DNA of 64,000 nt from Cercis canadensis. Lineage: Eukaryota; Streptophyta; Magnoliopsida; Fabales; Fabaceae. The DNA lies in NCBI GenBank assembly GCA_003255065.1, contig QAOA01000060.1, positions 420,741 through 484,740 on the forward strand, read 5' to 3'. The notes under the pieces were generated by a model. It worked only from the letters and a program-made list of their open reading frames with translations. It did no database searches and was not told where the DNA came from. Positions 39,638 to 50,922 of the stretch are shown here, piece by piece. The first letter of the stretch is position 1. Every line of letters begins with the position of its first letter. Position numbers and translations under genes: made by a program.

Positions 39638-41472
39638 TCAGTCATATGGCTCTTCTCGCATATCTGGCCTCCTCCGGGCTTGTGAAGCCAAGCGTGCATC
39701 TCTCTCTCGCTCAAATTCACGGTAATCTGTTCGCTGCAAGAAGGAAACCCTCTCCAGATATTGGTTTGAACTCTTCTTGTAGGCATCAAGCTCATCTTCA
39801 AGTCCCTTATTTTCTTCCTTAAATTCTCCCCAGTCCTTTTTGGTCTTATCAAGTACACTGAGCTTTTGTTTTTTCTTGATTTGCTCAAGGACAGTATCCA
39901 CAGCAGAAGGTGCAGGAGCTTTGGCTTTTTCAATTGCTTCCTTTGAATCTGCATCTACGAGCTTTTTAACTTCAATTTCTTGACCAGCAAAGTCCCGAAC
40001 CTCAGTAATCTGTAGAAGGATAATAATGAATAAAGATGACACTCAAAGCTTAAAGTTGTGATGAATGGTCAGTCATGACCATCTTTCAATTTAAAAGCAT
40101 TCCAACATGCAGCTACATAGGTATTGTGTTGGACCTAACAATAGGCAAGTTCCAGCTAGCAAGAAAAATAACAGAGCTGTTATGTAAGTTTTCCAGTCCT
40201 ATGTCAAAGTCTTCCTGATATAATTTAGAGATTTTTTTTTGGGGGGGTTACAAACAGACTGAGTTTTCAAATAAATAAAGATTACCATTACAGAACAAAA
40301 GCAACGTGCTTACCGCAATTTTCCCCCTGCCCAATGCAGCAGTGGCTGCATCATCTTTAACTGCTGCAAGAGCAGCAGCAGCAAGCTTCTTGGTTTCGTC
40401 ACTTGTACTGTTCTGTACAATACCAGGTTCCTTCTGGTATGCATCTTGCCCAACTGTCTCAACTGTCTTTGGTGCCAAGCCCAAATATGTCATCCAATTC
40501 TATAGCCAAAAACACAGAAACAGTGAAATGGGTTCTCTTAGGGAACCAAAAAAGAAGATATTCCTTTAGAAAAAGAAAGAACTAGAAAGAAGGTCTCACA
40601 GAAGATGTCTTCTTAGTAGCTTTTTTTGTGGTAGAATTAGGCTTGCTTGTGAAACTTCTAAGGGTCTTGTTGGACACTCCTTTATTCATTTGTTCCCACA
40701 TGGCATCAACTTCAGCCTTTATTTCTAGCAAGACAAAGACCATATCAGCCAGTTATTACACAATCATAGACATTACTCTCCAAAATAAGGGTAGCCATTG
40801 TAGAAGAACAACAGCTGAACCAACAGGCATATTTCCATATCCTCCATATCAATAATCAATGACATTAAGATCATGAAATGAAAAGACCATGACAGAACCA
40901 TATTTATGTTGATTTTTCTGTAACTTGCATTTTGTTTGAACAATAATCACAAGAAACAGTATAAAAGGCCATGATTATTATAAAAGTCATATGGCAAAGT
41001 CTATCCCAATAAAAAATTTATAAATAAAAGTGTCATTGTTGTTTCAATTTGGAAATAATCTTTCACTTACAAACACTCATCATATCTCCCCAAAGTACTG
41101 GACTTTGCACCAGTACTGAGATTCAAGAAAAGATTTTGCATTACCAAAATCATATACATCAACTTCACAGTCATATTTGTTGTTTTCCTCTGTTTTGCTT
41201 ACATGCACAGCAATTTACAGTTAGTCTGTGACAGTGAAAATTTGATAAAAAGGTTTCTTAAGGGTGAAAAGTCGAACTAATGTCCAGCCCTTGTTAACTG
41301 TCTGCCTACTAAATGCCCTTTGGGAATAAGGATCAACTAGGAGACAAACAACCAAACCAACATGCAAATTGAAGACCAGAAGTCCAAAATACTTACTAGT
41401 TTCTTCTGGTTTCGCCTCCAGGTTTAACTCTGGAACAACTTCTTTGACAGAGGCAGTAGAAAAACCATCCAT
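39638..41472 (-). CDS. SWC5: SWR1 chromatin-remodelling complex subunit SWC5 (BCNT/CFDP1 family)
   Basis: Minus-strand exons 41472-41397, 40724-40600, 40499-40314 and 40009-39638 give 759 nt, 252 residues. All boundaries are GT..AG and phases agree. The C-terminal exon is the BCNT-C domain: LSVLDKTKKDWGEFKEENKG, then YLERVSFLQRTDYREFERER and the end RRPDMREEPYD. The N-terminal part is short and acidic with the conserved VDAMWEQMNKGVS. Family role: SWC5 is needed by the SWR1 complex to exchange H2A for H2A.Z. The start is the first in-frame ATG of exon 41486-41397, because no open coding frame leads into that exon from upstream. An out-of-frame minimal ORF (ATG CTA TAA) sits at the very start of the same exon. 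It is convergent with the LPD gene. Confidence 0.88.
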
Positions 41473-41770
41473 TTCATTTATAGCATCTGAAAACAAAAAA
41501 TCCAAATTGTAATACAAGCATTTCCAGTCCAGCTCAATATCCACAAAGAAAATTGAGGATAAGACTATCTATTAAAACCATTCAAAACATCCAGCAAAGA
41601 TGATCATCTAGCAATGCTTCTTAAACCAATTAACCCACATAAAATTTCGCCAGCAAGACCTGCTAAGCTAGTAACCACTCACATTCATACCATTCAAATA
41701 GCCATCTCATGTGCATCATCAAGGATTAGGATTATGATTCATGACAGTGGCAGATCTATGTGTATAAGGA

Positions 41771-41792
41771 TGTGGGGGCAAATGCCCCCACA
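41771..41792. repeat. Perfect GC-rich palindrome
   Basis: TGTGGGGGCA, then AA, then TGCCCCCACA: 10-bp arms with a 2-bp centre, inside the SWC5 leader intron. It resembles fragments of dispersed plant repeats, but I cannot name a family. Confidence 0.8.
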
Positions 41793-42345
41793 ACATGAAA
41801 TAATTTTCAATGGCTATATATACATTTAACAAAATTGCCCTCATTAAAAAAGTAAAATTGCTCCCACTTCTCCCCCCTACCAAAAAATGGGTAGCTTATT
41901 TGTTGTTGAATATTAGGCTTAATTGCAATTGCAATTTTAGTCCCAAATTTTGTCCAAATGAACGATTTGGTTCTCCAATTTTCATTTTCAACGATTTAGT
42001 CCTTCTATTTTTATTTTTTTTATTCTTAATTATTCTTTCTCCTCTCTGCGACTCTTCCCCTCCCCCTCTCCCATGAAACCCTGAAAGTATTTTTCTTGTA
42101 TTTTCATTACCCATTGGCACTAGCTCCCAAAAGCCATTCCTTTCTTCATATTCAGTCACACTTCTCCATTTTCACTCATCTTCTTCCTCTCTCATTCACA
42201 AGCATAGCACCCAAGCTTTTCCTCAAGTACCACTCGCAACAATGGGAGAGCAAATTGGCACTCTCAAGGGCAAGAAATAAAAGCATACTTCGCACACACA
42301 CACACACGCACATAGCACGGATTCATAAAGGAGATAGAGGATTAC

Positions 42346-42560
42346 CTATACACTGAATCTGAATCTGAAATTTCAATTCCTCTTTCTCGATCTGCTCCCT
42401 TCCTCCCTGTTTAGGTCTCTGTGTTTCTATTCCTCTTGCTCTAGCTCTGTGACTCTGTCTCCATCTTTCTTTGATCTTTCTTCTCTGCCCATGCTATCAA
42501 ATGGGCATGCATATGCTCTCTCTATAGTCTATACTCGATCGTTCTCTTTCTCTCCGCCCT
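42346..42560 (-). other. Probable non-coding first exon of the SWC5 gene
   Basis: On the minus strand an AG-rich leader-like stretch ends in GTATAG|GTAATC at 42346/42345, a plausible donor to the acceptor at 41487. Short ORFs inside it end quickly, which fits a 5' UTR. Exact transcription start unknown; inferred. Confidence 0.45.
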
Positions 42561-43540
42561 CCGTTCTATTGCCCTAGTTTTTTTTTTTTTCCTTACTTAA
42601 TTGTAATTTTAGATAGATTAAGTTTAATTTGCTGAGAATTTTTTTTTCTATGTGAATTTGCTGATAAATTAATGATTAACTATAAAAAAAAATGTTTTTT
42701 TGACATCAAAAAAAGAAAAAATTTCAATGCCACATCAATAAATTTGGTCTACAATTAGATAAGGGTTAGAGTAGATGACAAAAATTGTAACTTTTTGGTA
42801 AATATAATGATAAATGAAAATAAAGAGACTTTAAATACCATAGCAAAAAAAAAAAATGAGGAATTAAATTGTTCATTTAGATAAAATTACAATTAAACTT
42901 AAATATTATATAAATTATATTTTTTTCACAAACAAAGATAAGCCCCTAAAAAAAATTAAGTGAGTTTAGTCAAATAATAAAATAAAAATTTGATTAAGAC
43001 CAAATAATAAGAAAATACTTTTAAAAAAATACTAGTATGTTATAATATATTATTTATTTATTTTAAATATCTTAGAAGAAATGAGATGGGAAGCTAAAGA
43101 GCTCCATCTCAATTGTCTATTTAAAATGATCTCTACTATTTATTAAGGAGAATAGTTACTATAAATAAGCTCCGTTTAAGTAACTAATTTATTTAAGCGT
43201 TTATATAAAAAAGTTTTATGTGAAAAAATTTTATACCATAAACTTATTTTAAATTAAGTTATTTTGTGTTTAGATATATACTTAAATAAAAATATAAGTA
43301 CTTCTATTGTTAAAATTACTAAAAGGACATTTTACAAGCACTCATGAAGAAATGACCGATTACAAGCACTCATGAATATCTCTTCCATAAATTGCAATTT
43401 CACATCAAATTCTCTAAAATGTATGGAAATGTTTGTTGAATATAGAATCAAATTAAAATAGGTATTAATTAATATGCAATTTATTTCACAAAAGTATAAT
43501 CATTTTTTTTTTTAATGAACTAGGCAGAGACCAACAAGAA
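42561..43540. other. AT-rich intergenic DNA
   Basis: Very AT-rich with A and T runs. No supported gene or RNA. Confidence 0.6.
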
Positions 43541-43549
43541 CAAAAACAG

Positions 43550-44088
43550 AGATTAGACAAGGCAAAGAGACACTGCAGCGTCACCAACAACGAGGAGGTG
43601 GAGATCCGGCGGAGGAGAGTTCAGAATGCTATGAGAAAGCCTTCCTTTCACCGCGCGAAAGATTTCATGTCTCTTTCACTGCGCTACTTTGGACCCTCTC
43701 GAGCCAAAACAAAAGGCGGCCTACCCACTTTCCTTTCGGTCAGCTGCCCCTCAACTGCTTCAAGGGACTTTCTCTCCAAAGTAGAGTCACAAAGAAAGCA
43801 AAAGAAAGAAAGTCCATCTCCCAGATTTCTCCTCACGCTTTTTCATTAGGGTAGCGGCAACCCATTTTTGCGGCCGAATTCTTCGTCTGTAAAGTAGCTG
43901 TAGAATTCTTGATAGAATTCAGAACTGCTATGGTTTTGCCCCCTACTCAATTCCTAAAACAGGAATTGGGGGGCAGACTTCAGAGGGAGCTTGCAACCGA
44001 GATTAGCAAGCCAATCACCACATTGGTAAGCCAATTATTGTTTTATTTAAAAAGAAATGCTGAATTAGACAGCGCTGTTGTGAGGTGA
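43550..44088 (+). other. GC-richer island with a short ORF (43930-44088), origin unknown
   Basis: Base composition is clearly higher in GC than the AT-rich DNA on both sides. A 52-codon ORF starts at 43930 (MVLPPTQFLKQELGG ...) and a GT donor-like GGTAAGCC occurs at 44024, so it could be the first exon of a lost gene with its leader. The upstream part (43600-43850) is open in one frame but has no domain I recognise. An organelle-derived insertion is another possibility. No function is claimed. Confidence 0.35.
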
Positions 44089-45160
44089 CCATCGTCTTCC
44101 TCAGCTGCACTCAAATGAAACCTTTCTATATGTTGACGACTGCAGAACTTCATCTTTGCTTGACACGGTAGTGCGACTAGTTGTAGCAATAAACTTTTGT
44201 CTCTTAAGGTACAAGTCGCACTTGCTAGTTGAGAAGATAAGTTGAATGAGGCACAGAGCATAAGAGTTCACTGGAACAGACAACATAATGCTGTACTAGA
44301 AGACTAGGCAGCTTGCTTAAGGTTGTCGTGTTCCAGAAATATGGAAGAGATGACCGATTGTGATGGGGGAATTTTGATTGTTAATTGGGGACATTATTGA
44401 TAAAAAATATTAGAATACAACTTGCCGGTGATTCAAGTCTTAGCTTTTGCAAGAGACTTTTTTAAGAAGCCTAAAAATATTACTTCACATAAGTTAAAAA
44501 TAATTTTTTAGAGTTAATAAACTATTTATATAAGCTTATTTAAACACTATTTTACTTATATATAAGCACTTATAATAGAAAAAAAACTTCAATAAGTCAT
44601 AAACTATACTATCCAAACAGGACCTAAATAAGACTTGTTTATTTGGCAAAACTAACTTAAAAACTAAGGGTATGTTTGCTACACTCGTTTTTAGTTATTT
44701 TCATTGAAAACCGAAAATAAGGCTGGAAACATGTTTAGTTTGAGAAAATGAAAATACTCTCAATAAAACATTTTAAGAAATGGGTTTGACGTTTTCAGCA
44801 TTTTCAACAAGTAACGGTGACACTTTTACAAGCCTTATAAACTTTTTTTCCTAAAGAAACAAAAAAAGTAAATTTACATTTGTCTCTTGGAAAGTTTCAA
44901 GTTTTAATAAAATAATTTTAAAAAAATTAATAATTATAAAATAATTTTTAAAAGATTAAACATTTATAACAAAATAATTTAACTTTAATTAGATCGATTA
45001 ACATGTGATAAAATTAATGATGTGTCACTGTTAATTACTTATATGACACGTTAAAAGACTTAAGTGATAGTTTTAGTGACCGCCCTACAGATGAGATAAA
45101 TAATAAATTTAATAAAATCAAAGGAAAAAAAAAAAAAGAAGGCAAAAACAAGAAACGCTT
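44089..45160. other. AT-rich spacer with possible MITE ends
   Basis: No gene. Sequences such as 44490-44640 (CTATCCAAACAGGACC on the plus strand) resemble termini of small hAT-type elements, but I could not pair both ends convincingly. Confidence 0.4.
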
Positions 45161-45176
45161 TGCAAGGAATGAGAAC

Positions 45177-45727
45177 TTCTTCACGTCTTCATCTTCACTG
45201 CCTCTCTCTTCTCCCCTCCCATCATCAGCCATCCTCGATGCTGCCGAGATCCTCTCCAGCACTGACTTCGAAACCATGGCTCTGAATCTTGAGCTCGCTT
45301 CCCAGACCCTAAACCCAGAAACTCGTTCTCTCACCATCTTCGCTGTCTCTGAGACCTTCCAGCAAATGGGTCAGCTCCCACTCTCTCTCCTCCAATACCA
45401 TCTCCTCCCTCACTTACCTCTTATGCAAGGCAAGGACCGTGGAAGTTAGATTTTCTTTCTCTAATTTATATCAAATGCTGACTTTGGTGTTTTTTTTTTC
45501 GCTTTTTTCCATTGCCAACTTAGCAGTTACTTTTGTGTTTACATCTTTAAGGTTTTCGGTCGTTATTTCTTTTAGTGCTAATCTTTATTGATATTTGTAT
45601 TGAAGATACAAATTTGTCAAAGCTGGAGCAGGGAGGAGCCTCACAGTGGTTGTTACAGAGGATGGACACTCCCTTGCCTTTGGTTGGAATAAACATGGAC
45701 AATTAGGTTTAAGTTCTGTAAGACATG
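45177..45727 (+). pseudogene. RCC1-repeat gene fragment
   Basis: Segment 45605-45727 encodes a typical RCC1 blade (KAGAGRSLTVVVTEDGHSLA, then FGWNKHGQLGL) and ends at a donor ATG|GTAAGT. The preceding 45177-45447 is an open, Leu/Ser-rich stretch (TMALNLELASQTLNPETRSL) resembling a first exon; it ends in TAG and lacks an in-frame ATG. No further blades occur downstream, whereas RCC1 proteins carry about seven. I read it as a truncated copy. The join between the two parts does not keep frame at any donor I could see. Confidence 0.55.
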
Positions 45728-45783
45728 GTAAGTTCAGTTGTTAAGAGTGTTCTATAAAATTTATGATGCGTAAGGAAAATTAG

Positions 45784-46497
45784 GTGCAGTTATTGTTTGC
45801 TTGGATTGTCAATGACATACATGCCTTTCTTAGTTAGAGTGTGCTTTGTAAAAGGCGTGTGCACTAGCATACGATGCTTCCTTTCCCTACCTGCTAATTT
45901 TAACTCTTAGTTTATCTGACTGTATTTTGATGTGGTTATTGATAAGTTTACGATTCTTGATGAATGAATTATCTTTTAAACCGCATGAAATTATTTGATC
46001 TTCCATAAATTTTTAATCTTTCATGAAGGGTTTTTTTCTTCAAACTTTCCTACCAAAAAGTTGTCTTGGTTGCGAATCAGTAACCTGCTTTTGCTGAATA
46101 TCTGTCATGTCCAATTCAGAAATCACATTAAAGCTATGTGCAGTTATTGTTTGCTTTTATTGCCAATGTGATCCATGCCTTTCTTATTGCTTTATACATA
46201 CAAGGCATGTGTGGTAGCATCCTATGCTTCCCTTCCCTTCCTGTTCATGTTTATACTAATTGGAACTCTTAATTTATCCAACTATATTTTGATGTGGTTA
46301 TTGCTGGAGAAGTTTAGTATTCTTGATCATTAAATTATGATTTTAGTCTGCAAGAAATTATTTGATCTTTCATATATATTTTTTTTTAATCTTTCATGAA
46401 GATTTGTTCTTCAACCTTTCGTACCAAAAAGTTGTCTTGGTTGCAGACCATTAACTTGCTTTTGCTGAATAACTGTCGTGCAATTCAGAAATCACGT
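45784..46497 (+). repeat. Diverged tandem duplication (two units, period 354 bp)
   Basis: Unit 1 (45784-46130) and unit 2 (46138-46497) both run from GTGCAGTTATTGTTTGCTT to CAATTCAGAAATCAC. They differ at many positions, so this is an old duplication within the former RCC1-gene intron or flank. Confidence 0.8.
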
Positions 46498-46619
46498 TCT
46501 CTGGATTATTCGAAGAGGTGAAATGAGCTCACTATAGCTATTGGATCAAGCATAAATATCCTTGATTATAACACAATATAGAAGGTCATGTGATAATTTT
46601 AGAAAGTCACGTGACCCAT

Positions 46620-47470
46620 TGTTTTAATCAAGACCATCTCTGGTCCATTCACTGGCAGTGGTGAGCTCCTCTTGCTATCATATTGGTGCTGTTGTGATAG
46701 AATCTCAGTCCCTAGTTGTGTGTAAATAAGACAATGATTGCAGCTATTCATCTCTTTTTTTGTTGGGGCAAGAGGGGGAGGGGGGGAACTGGTACTGATT
46801 AGGAGGTAAAAAAGTTTGAATTTTTGCTTTTTGGAGGAAAAAATGATCAATTTAAAGATATTATTCATCCGCTTTTATTATGATTGTGAATATGTGATCA
46901 CACCATGTCTTAAGGAATGACCTTTTGATGTGCTTCCTTGCTTTGTTTTATGCAAAAATGGAGTCATCTCCTGTTCGCTGTCTTGTTTCTGAAGTAAAAA
47001 ATACTGCTTGTGGCGGTGACTTCACTGTGTAGTTATCGAAGGAGNTGTTTTAATCAAGGCCATCTCTGGTCCATTCACTGGCAGTGGTGAGCTCCTCTTG
47101 CTATCATATTGGTGCTGTTGTGATAGAATCTCAGTCCCTAGTTGTGTGTAAATAAGACAATGATTGCAGCTATTCATCTCTTTTTTTGTTGGGGCAAGAG
47201 GGGGAAGGGGGGAACTGGTACTGATTAGGACGTAAAAAAGTTTGAATTTTTGCTTTTTGGAGGAAAAAATGATCAATTTAAAGATATTATTCATCCGCTT
47301 TCATTATGATTGTGAATATGTGATCACACCATGTCTTAAGGAATGACCTTTTGATGTGCTTCCTTGCTTTGTTTTATGCAAAAATGGAGTCATCTCCTGT
47401 TCGCTGTCTTGTTTCTGAAGTAAAAAATACTGCTTGTGGCGGTGACTTCACTGTGTAGTTATCGAAGGAG
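46620..47470 (+). repeat. Near-identical tandem duplication (2 x 425 bp) with an N at the junction
   Basis: 46620-47044 and 47046-47470 are both 425 bp and differ at about four positions. The single undetermined base at 47045 sits exactly between them. Either a recent duplication or two overlapping contig ends (for example two haplotypes) joined without collapsing. Confidence 0.9.
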
Positions 47471-47531
47471 CTTCTATACTGTATGGTTTGTGAATAAAAT
47501 TTGCATTCAGTTTTGATCCACCGTGGCAGAA

Positions 47532-47894
47532 ATGTATTACAGTGATTGGCTTGTGGTTCATGGCCTCCGAGAGATGCTTTCGGGCTCAAAGAGAAGTGTT
47601 CAAGCTGCAGAAGCAGAACATTCGAGTGAGACCCAGATGGGAAACGAGCAAGATAAGGAACATTCATTGTCTTATGGCGAGAAGGAGCTTTCAGGCTCAA
47701 AGGGAAGAGTTCAAGATGCAGCAGCAGGAATTTCGAGTCAGACCCAGATGGGAGAAGAGCAAGTCAGAAACAAATTAGGGATTTGGGCAGAGGCAGTCGA
47801 AGATGCGAAGAAGTTTCTGCCTTTTTTTCTTTCTTTGATTTTGTTATATTTGTCTGCCTCATATGTTACTGTGGCTATTAAAAATGCTACTTAA
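47532..47894 (+). CDS. Hypothetical small protein with an internal repeat and a C-terminal membrane segment
   Basis: A 120-codon ORF from the ATG at 47532. It contains two related blocks (LSGSKRSVQAAEAEHSSETQ and LSGSKGRVQDAAAGISSQTQ), so an internal duplication of about 100-120 bp. It ends with a hydrophobic helix (FLPFFLSLILLYLSASYVTV). The blocks also stay open in the +1 frame. I do not recognise a family. A CAG acceptor-like site precedes the ATG, so it could equally be the last exon of a broken gene. Weakly supported as a real gene. Confidence 0.3.
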   Translation: MYYSDWLVVHGLREMLSGSKRSVQAAEAEHSSETQMGNEQDKEHSLSYGEKELSGSKGRVQDAAAGISSQTQMGEEQVRNKLGIWAEAVEDAKKFLPFFLSLILLYLSASYVTVAIKNAT

Positions 47895-49040
47895 ATTTTT
47901 AACGTGTCACATAAATGGTAAATAGTGACACATTATTAATTTTGTCACTTAATAATAGTGAATTATTTTGTTATGAATGTCTCATCTTTTAAAGATTATT
48001 TTGTAATTATTAATCTTTTAAAGACTATTTTATTAAAATTCAAATCTTTTGAGAATGTAAATGTAAGTTTATTCAAAACAAAAATATTCTTATCGCCCAC
48101 TTCTATTGTCGATTCAGTCTCCACTTACTTTGGTAGCACTTGCTAGAAAGTATGGATTTCTAACACTTGCTATAAAAGTAACATTAATTTTATTTCTATC
48201 ACACCAAAATTAAAAAGAAAGAAATAAAAATAAAAGTGTTATCACTAATTTTATTTCTAAATCTTTAATTTTAAAAAAAAAATTACTGAGGAATGTTAGA
48301 AAAACTAGGATTTACAAAAGATGTATATAGAATTGAGACTGGCATATATTCACAAGTTATATCTATACTTATTTTTTTAGATGTTTATCTCTATAGTTTA
48401 AAAAGATGATAATTTCCCCGTTTATATACCAAAAAAAAAAAGATAATAATTTACCTTTAAAAAAAAAAAAAGTNATATTAATCAAAAGTTGTTTTGTCAA
48501 AGGAATTTTTTTTTTTTGGTATGACTCTCTATGCCCTTTTGATTGTATTCCTTTCTTTTTTTCTGAAGTTATCCAACATAAATTTATAACTTTTGTCGTC
48601 AAAAATTACTAAACCAAAATACGTAGCATTCTCAATTAAACAAAAGGATTTTTTTTGTTTTTGTTTTTGTTTTGCGTGTCTTTAAAACAATGAAGAAACA
48701 AATTAATTCAAACAAATTATTACCGATATGTAATTTTAGTTCTGTATTATATCTTTAATAATTAATACTTTTATTTATTGGAGATTGCATGATAATAGGT
48801 AGTCTATCTCTTCCCTAAATTTCATCTTACTGAATTTCAATAGAATTTGAATATAAAACCTTTAAAGTGTTCAAATATTAAGGTGTTCCTTAAAAATAAT
48901 AATCAATACATACACTATATAAAAGTAAACTTGAATATTTTCAACCAGATCCGATCCTACTTGGTCTATTTAATGGAATTGTTGATTTTCTAAACCAAAC
49001 AGTCAGAACAGAGAGAAGGCCAACCAAAGAGAAATTAGAG
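47895..49040. other. AT-rich spacer before the PMEI cluster
   Basis: No supported gene. Contains a poly-A tract ending in an undetermined base at 48474. The last 60 bp resemble the PMEI leader (GAGAGAAGGCCAACCAAAGAG), shared with the gene at 61370. Confidence 0.6.
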
Positions 49041-49046
49041 AGTAAA

Positions 49047-49567
49047 ATGGCTCATTCTTTTGTTGGACCTTCCTATATCTCTTCCTTTTGCTTGTATTGC
49101 TTTAATTTCTTTGCTCTCTCTTCCTAGTCAATGAAAACCGTAGAAGTGGAGGACATTTACAGAAACCCTTTCTTCGGTTTAGCTGTTCTAAACTCCAAGC
49201 CCAGGTGGAGGTGAAGATCTTAATCTTGGCCAATTTACCATTTCACTTAATTAGCTCATGCCAATGCTTCCCACACTTTCAACCTGATCTGATCACTCAA
49301 ACAGATTAATGACCCTCAGTTGAAACAACATTCCACATCATGTTACTAAGATGTTTGGGTAACATTGAGCAGGCTAAACAGTTCTTGAGCTCTGGCCATT
49401 ACAACGGCCTGAGCACTGTTGCATGCATCCGTTGTCATGAATGACGTTGATGATTGCGACTCTGAGCCACCATCTGATCCATCCTCAGCCCCAAGGAATT
49501 ATAGGATATTAGTAAAATCTATGGTTATGACGTTCTAGCTAATTTTCTAGCCCAGAAATTCAGAATT
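49047..49567 (+). pseudogene. PMEI pseudogene
   Basis: The ATG at 49047 begins a PMEI signal-peptide-like frame that hits TAG at 49125. Recognisable PMEI sequence continues (TVEVEDIYRNPFFGLAVLNS), but the first conserved Cys region (DICSKH in the neighbours) is shortened so that the cysteine is lost. Later parts are frameshifted with several stops, yet DNA similarity to the gene at 50382 continues to the C-terminal end (about 49567). Same orientation and leader as the neighbouring PMEI genes. Confidence 0.85.
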
Positions 49568-50303
49568 AGAGTCAGATCATAATAAGTATATAGATCAGTT
49601 GAAGTATTTTCAAATGCGTGCTGCTATATATTTGCAAGAAAAAATTGAATAAAAAATATTTTCGGGAATAAACGAGACATTGGCTTGTATAATTTGCAAC
49701 ATTTCACTTGTATTGAAAAAAAAAACTAATTGATCTAATAAAACTCAAATTTAATCACTTTCAACTTTAACGCCTAGTGTGACATTAAAGATATAAATAG
49801 CACTACTCATTCTCCACTTAAATCTATATACGTGAATAGCTAAACTATTTCTCAGGGTCTTATATATATATATATATATATTATGATAGGATATTTTGTA
49901 TGCACAACCACACAGTTGATATGTAGATTTATCGAAAATTTAATACCAATCGTTTAAGTTGTTGGTTGCTTTTAAACCAAATTTCAAATGAAAAGAAATA
50001 TACTCTTTGAACGAAATGACGATTTTATCATCTTATTCTTAGGCAGGCTCTATTCTTTAGGTGATAAATAGGTAGATAACTATAGAAGATTGCATAACAA
50101 TTTAGTTATTCTTTTACATAAATTTAGAAATTCTTTTGGAGGTTCTGAAGACTCGGATTCAAACTTGTAAATTATACGTTAATTTTAGTCATATTGACTA
50201 AGCAAAGGAGATATTTTTAACTAGTCTCTTTAAAAAAGGAAAAAAAGAAAACAAATTCTTGCTATTAAGTAAATTTCAGATTTCCGTTATCTTCAACAAC
50301 TGA

Positions 50304-50312
50304 TATATAAAG
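50304..50312 (+). promoter_or_regulatory. TATA box of the PMEI gene at 50382
   Basis: TATATAAAG about 75 bp upstream of the ATG at 50382. An earlier in-frame ATG at 50313 lies directly after this box and would fall before the expected transcription start, so it is not used as the start. Confidence 0.6.
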
Positions 50313-50381
50313 ATGACAATCAATCAGTGTATCAAAGTTACCTTCCTTGTGATTCCACATCAAGCAGTACTCAAGAGTAAA

Positions 50382-50909
50382 ATGGGTCATTCCTTTGTTA
50401 GATATTCCTATATCTCTTTGCTTTTGCTGGGTTTTTTTTCTTGTGCTCTCTCCAATTTATTGCAAAATGTGAAAGTGGAGGACATTTGCTCAAAACACAG
50501 AAACCGTTCCTTCTGTTTAGCTGTTCTAAACTCCGAGACTGGTACTGGTTCAGTTTCAGATCTTCTCGGTCTTGGCCAATTTGCCGTTAACTTGGCTCAA
50601 GCCAATGCTACTAACACTATAAGCCTTATCCAATCACTTATCAAAGAGACTAGTGACCCAAAGTTACACAAACATTACACATCATGTTCTGAAAATTACG
50701 ACGACGCTTTGGAAGACCTTGAGCAGGCTAAACAGCACTTGATCTCTGGAGATTACAATGGCGCCAACATTGCTGCATCAGCTGTCATGACAAACATTGA
50801 TGATTGTGAGTCATCATCTGATCAATCGTCACTAACAAAGAATAGTAAGGAATTGGAGAATATTTGTGTCATCATTATGATTATAGCTAATCTTCTAGCA
50901 CGGCATTAA
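50382..50909 (+). CDS. Pectin methylesterase/invertase inhibitor-type protein (PMEI)
   Basis: Single exon, 175 residues, the usual PMEI size. Signal peptide at about 1-24 (SYISLLLLGFFSCALS), then the four-helix-bundle PMEI domain with the conserved cysteines C36, C45 (DICSKHRNRSFC), C102 (YTSCSENY) and C142 that form the two disulfides. Role by family: apoplastic 1:1 inhibition of pectin methylesterase (or of acid invertase), which modulates pectin stiffness. The C-terminus has an extra hydrophobic tail (ICVIIMIIANLLARH) not needed for the fold and shared by its paralogues, possibly a membrane or GPI-type signal. PMEI and invertase inhibitors cannot be separated from sequence alone. Neighbours: pseudogene at 49047, Copia element from 51406. 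Confidence 0.9.
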   Translation: MGHSFVRYSYISLLLLGFFSCALSNLLQNVKVEDICSKHRNRSFCLAVLNSETGTGSVSDLLGLGQFAVNLAQANATNTISLIQSLIKETSDPKLHKHYTSCSENYDDALEDLEQAKQHLISGDYNGANIAASAVMTNIDDCESSSDQSSLTKNSKELENICVIIMIIANLLARH

Positions 50910-50922
50910 TTTCTTTCTCTAT

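Noticed and set aside
43598..43849. 83-codon plus-strand ORF in the GC-rich island
   Set aside because: Basic, Ser/Arg-rich with no recognisable domain, no homologous neighbour, and the region may be leader or organelle DNA; kept only as part of the island.
45035..45337. 100-codon minus-strand ORF over the RCC1 fragment
   Set aside because: Antisense shadow of the open plus-strand stretch.
49861..49881. (TA)n tract near 49.87 kb as a promoter
   Set aside because: Simple repeat too far (over 500 bp) from the next ATG; the TATA box at 50304 is better placed.
50313..50381. Upstream in-frame ATG of the PMEI gene
   Set aside because: It is immediately downstream of the TATA box, and the extension would bury the signal peptide; paralogues start at the later ATG.
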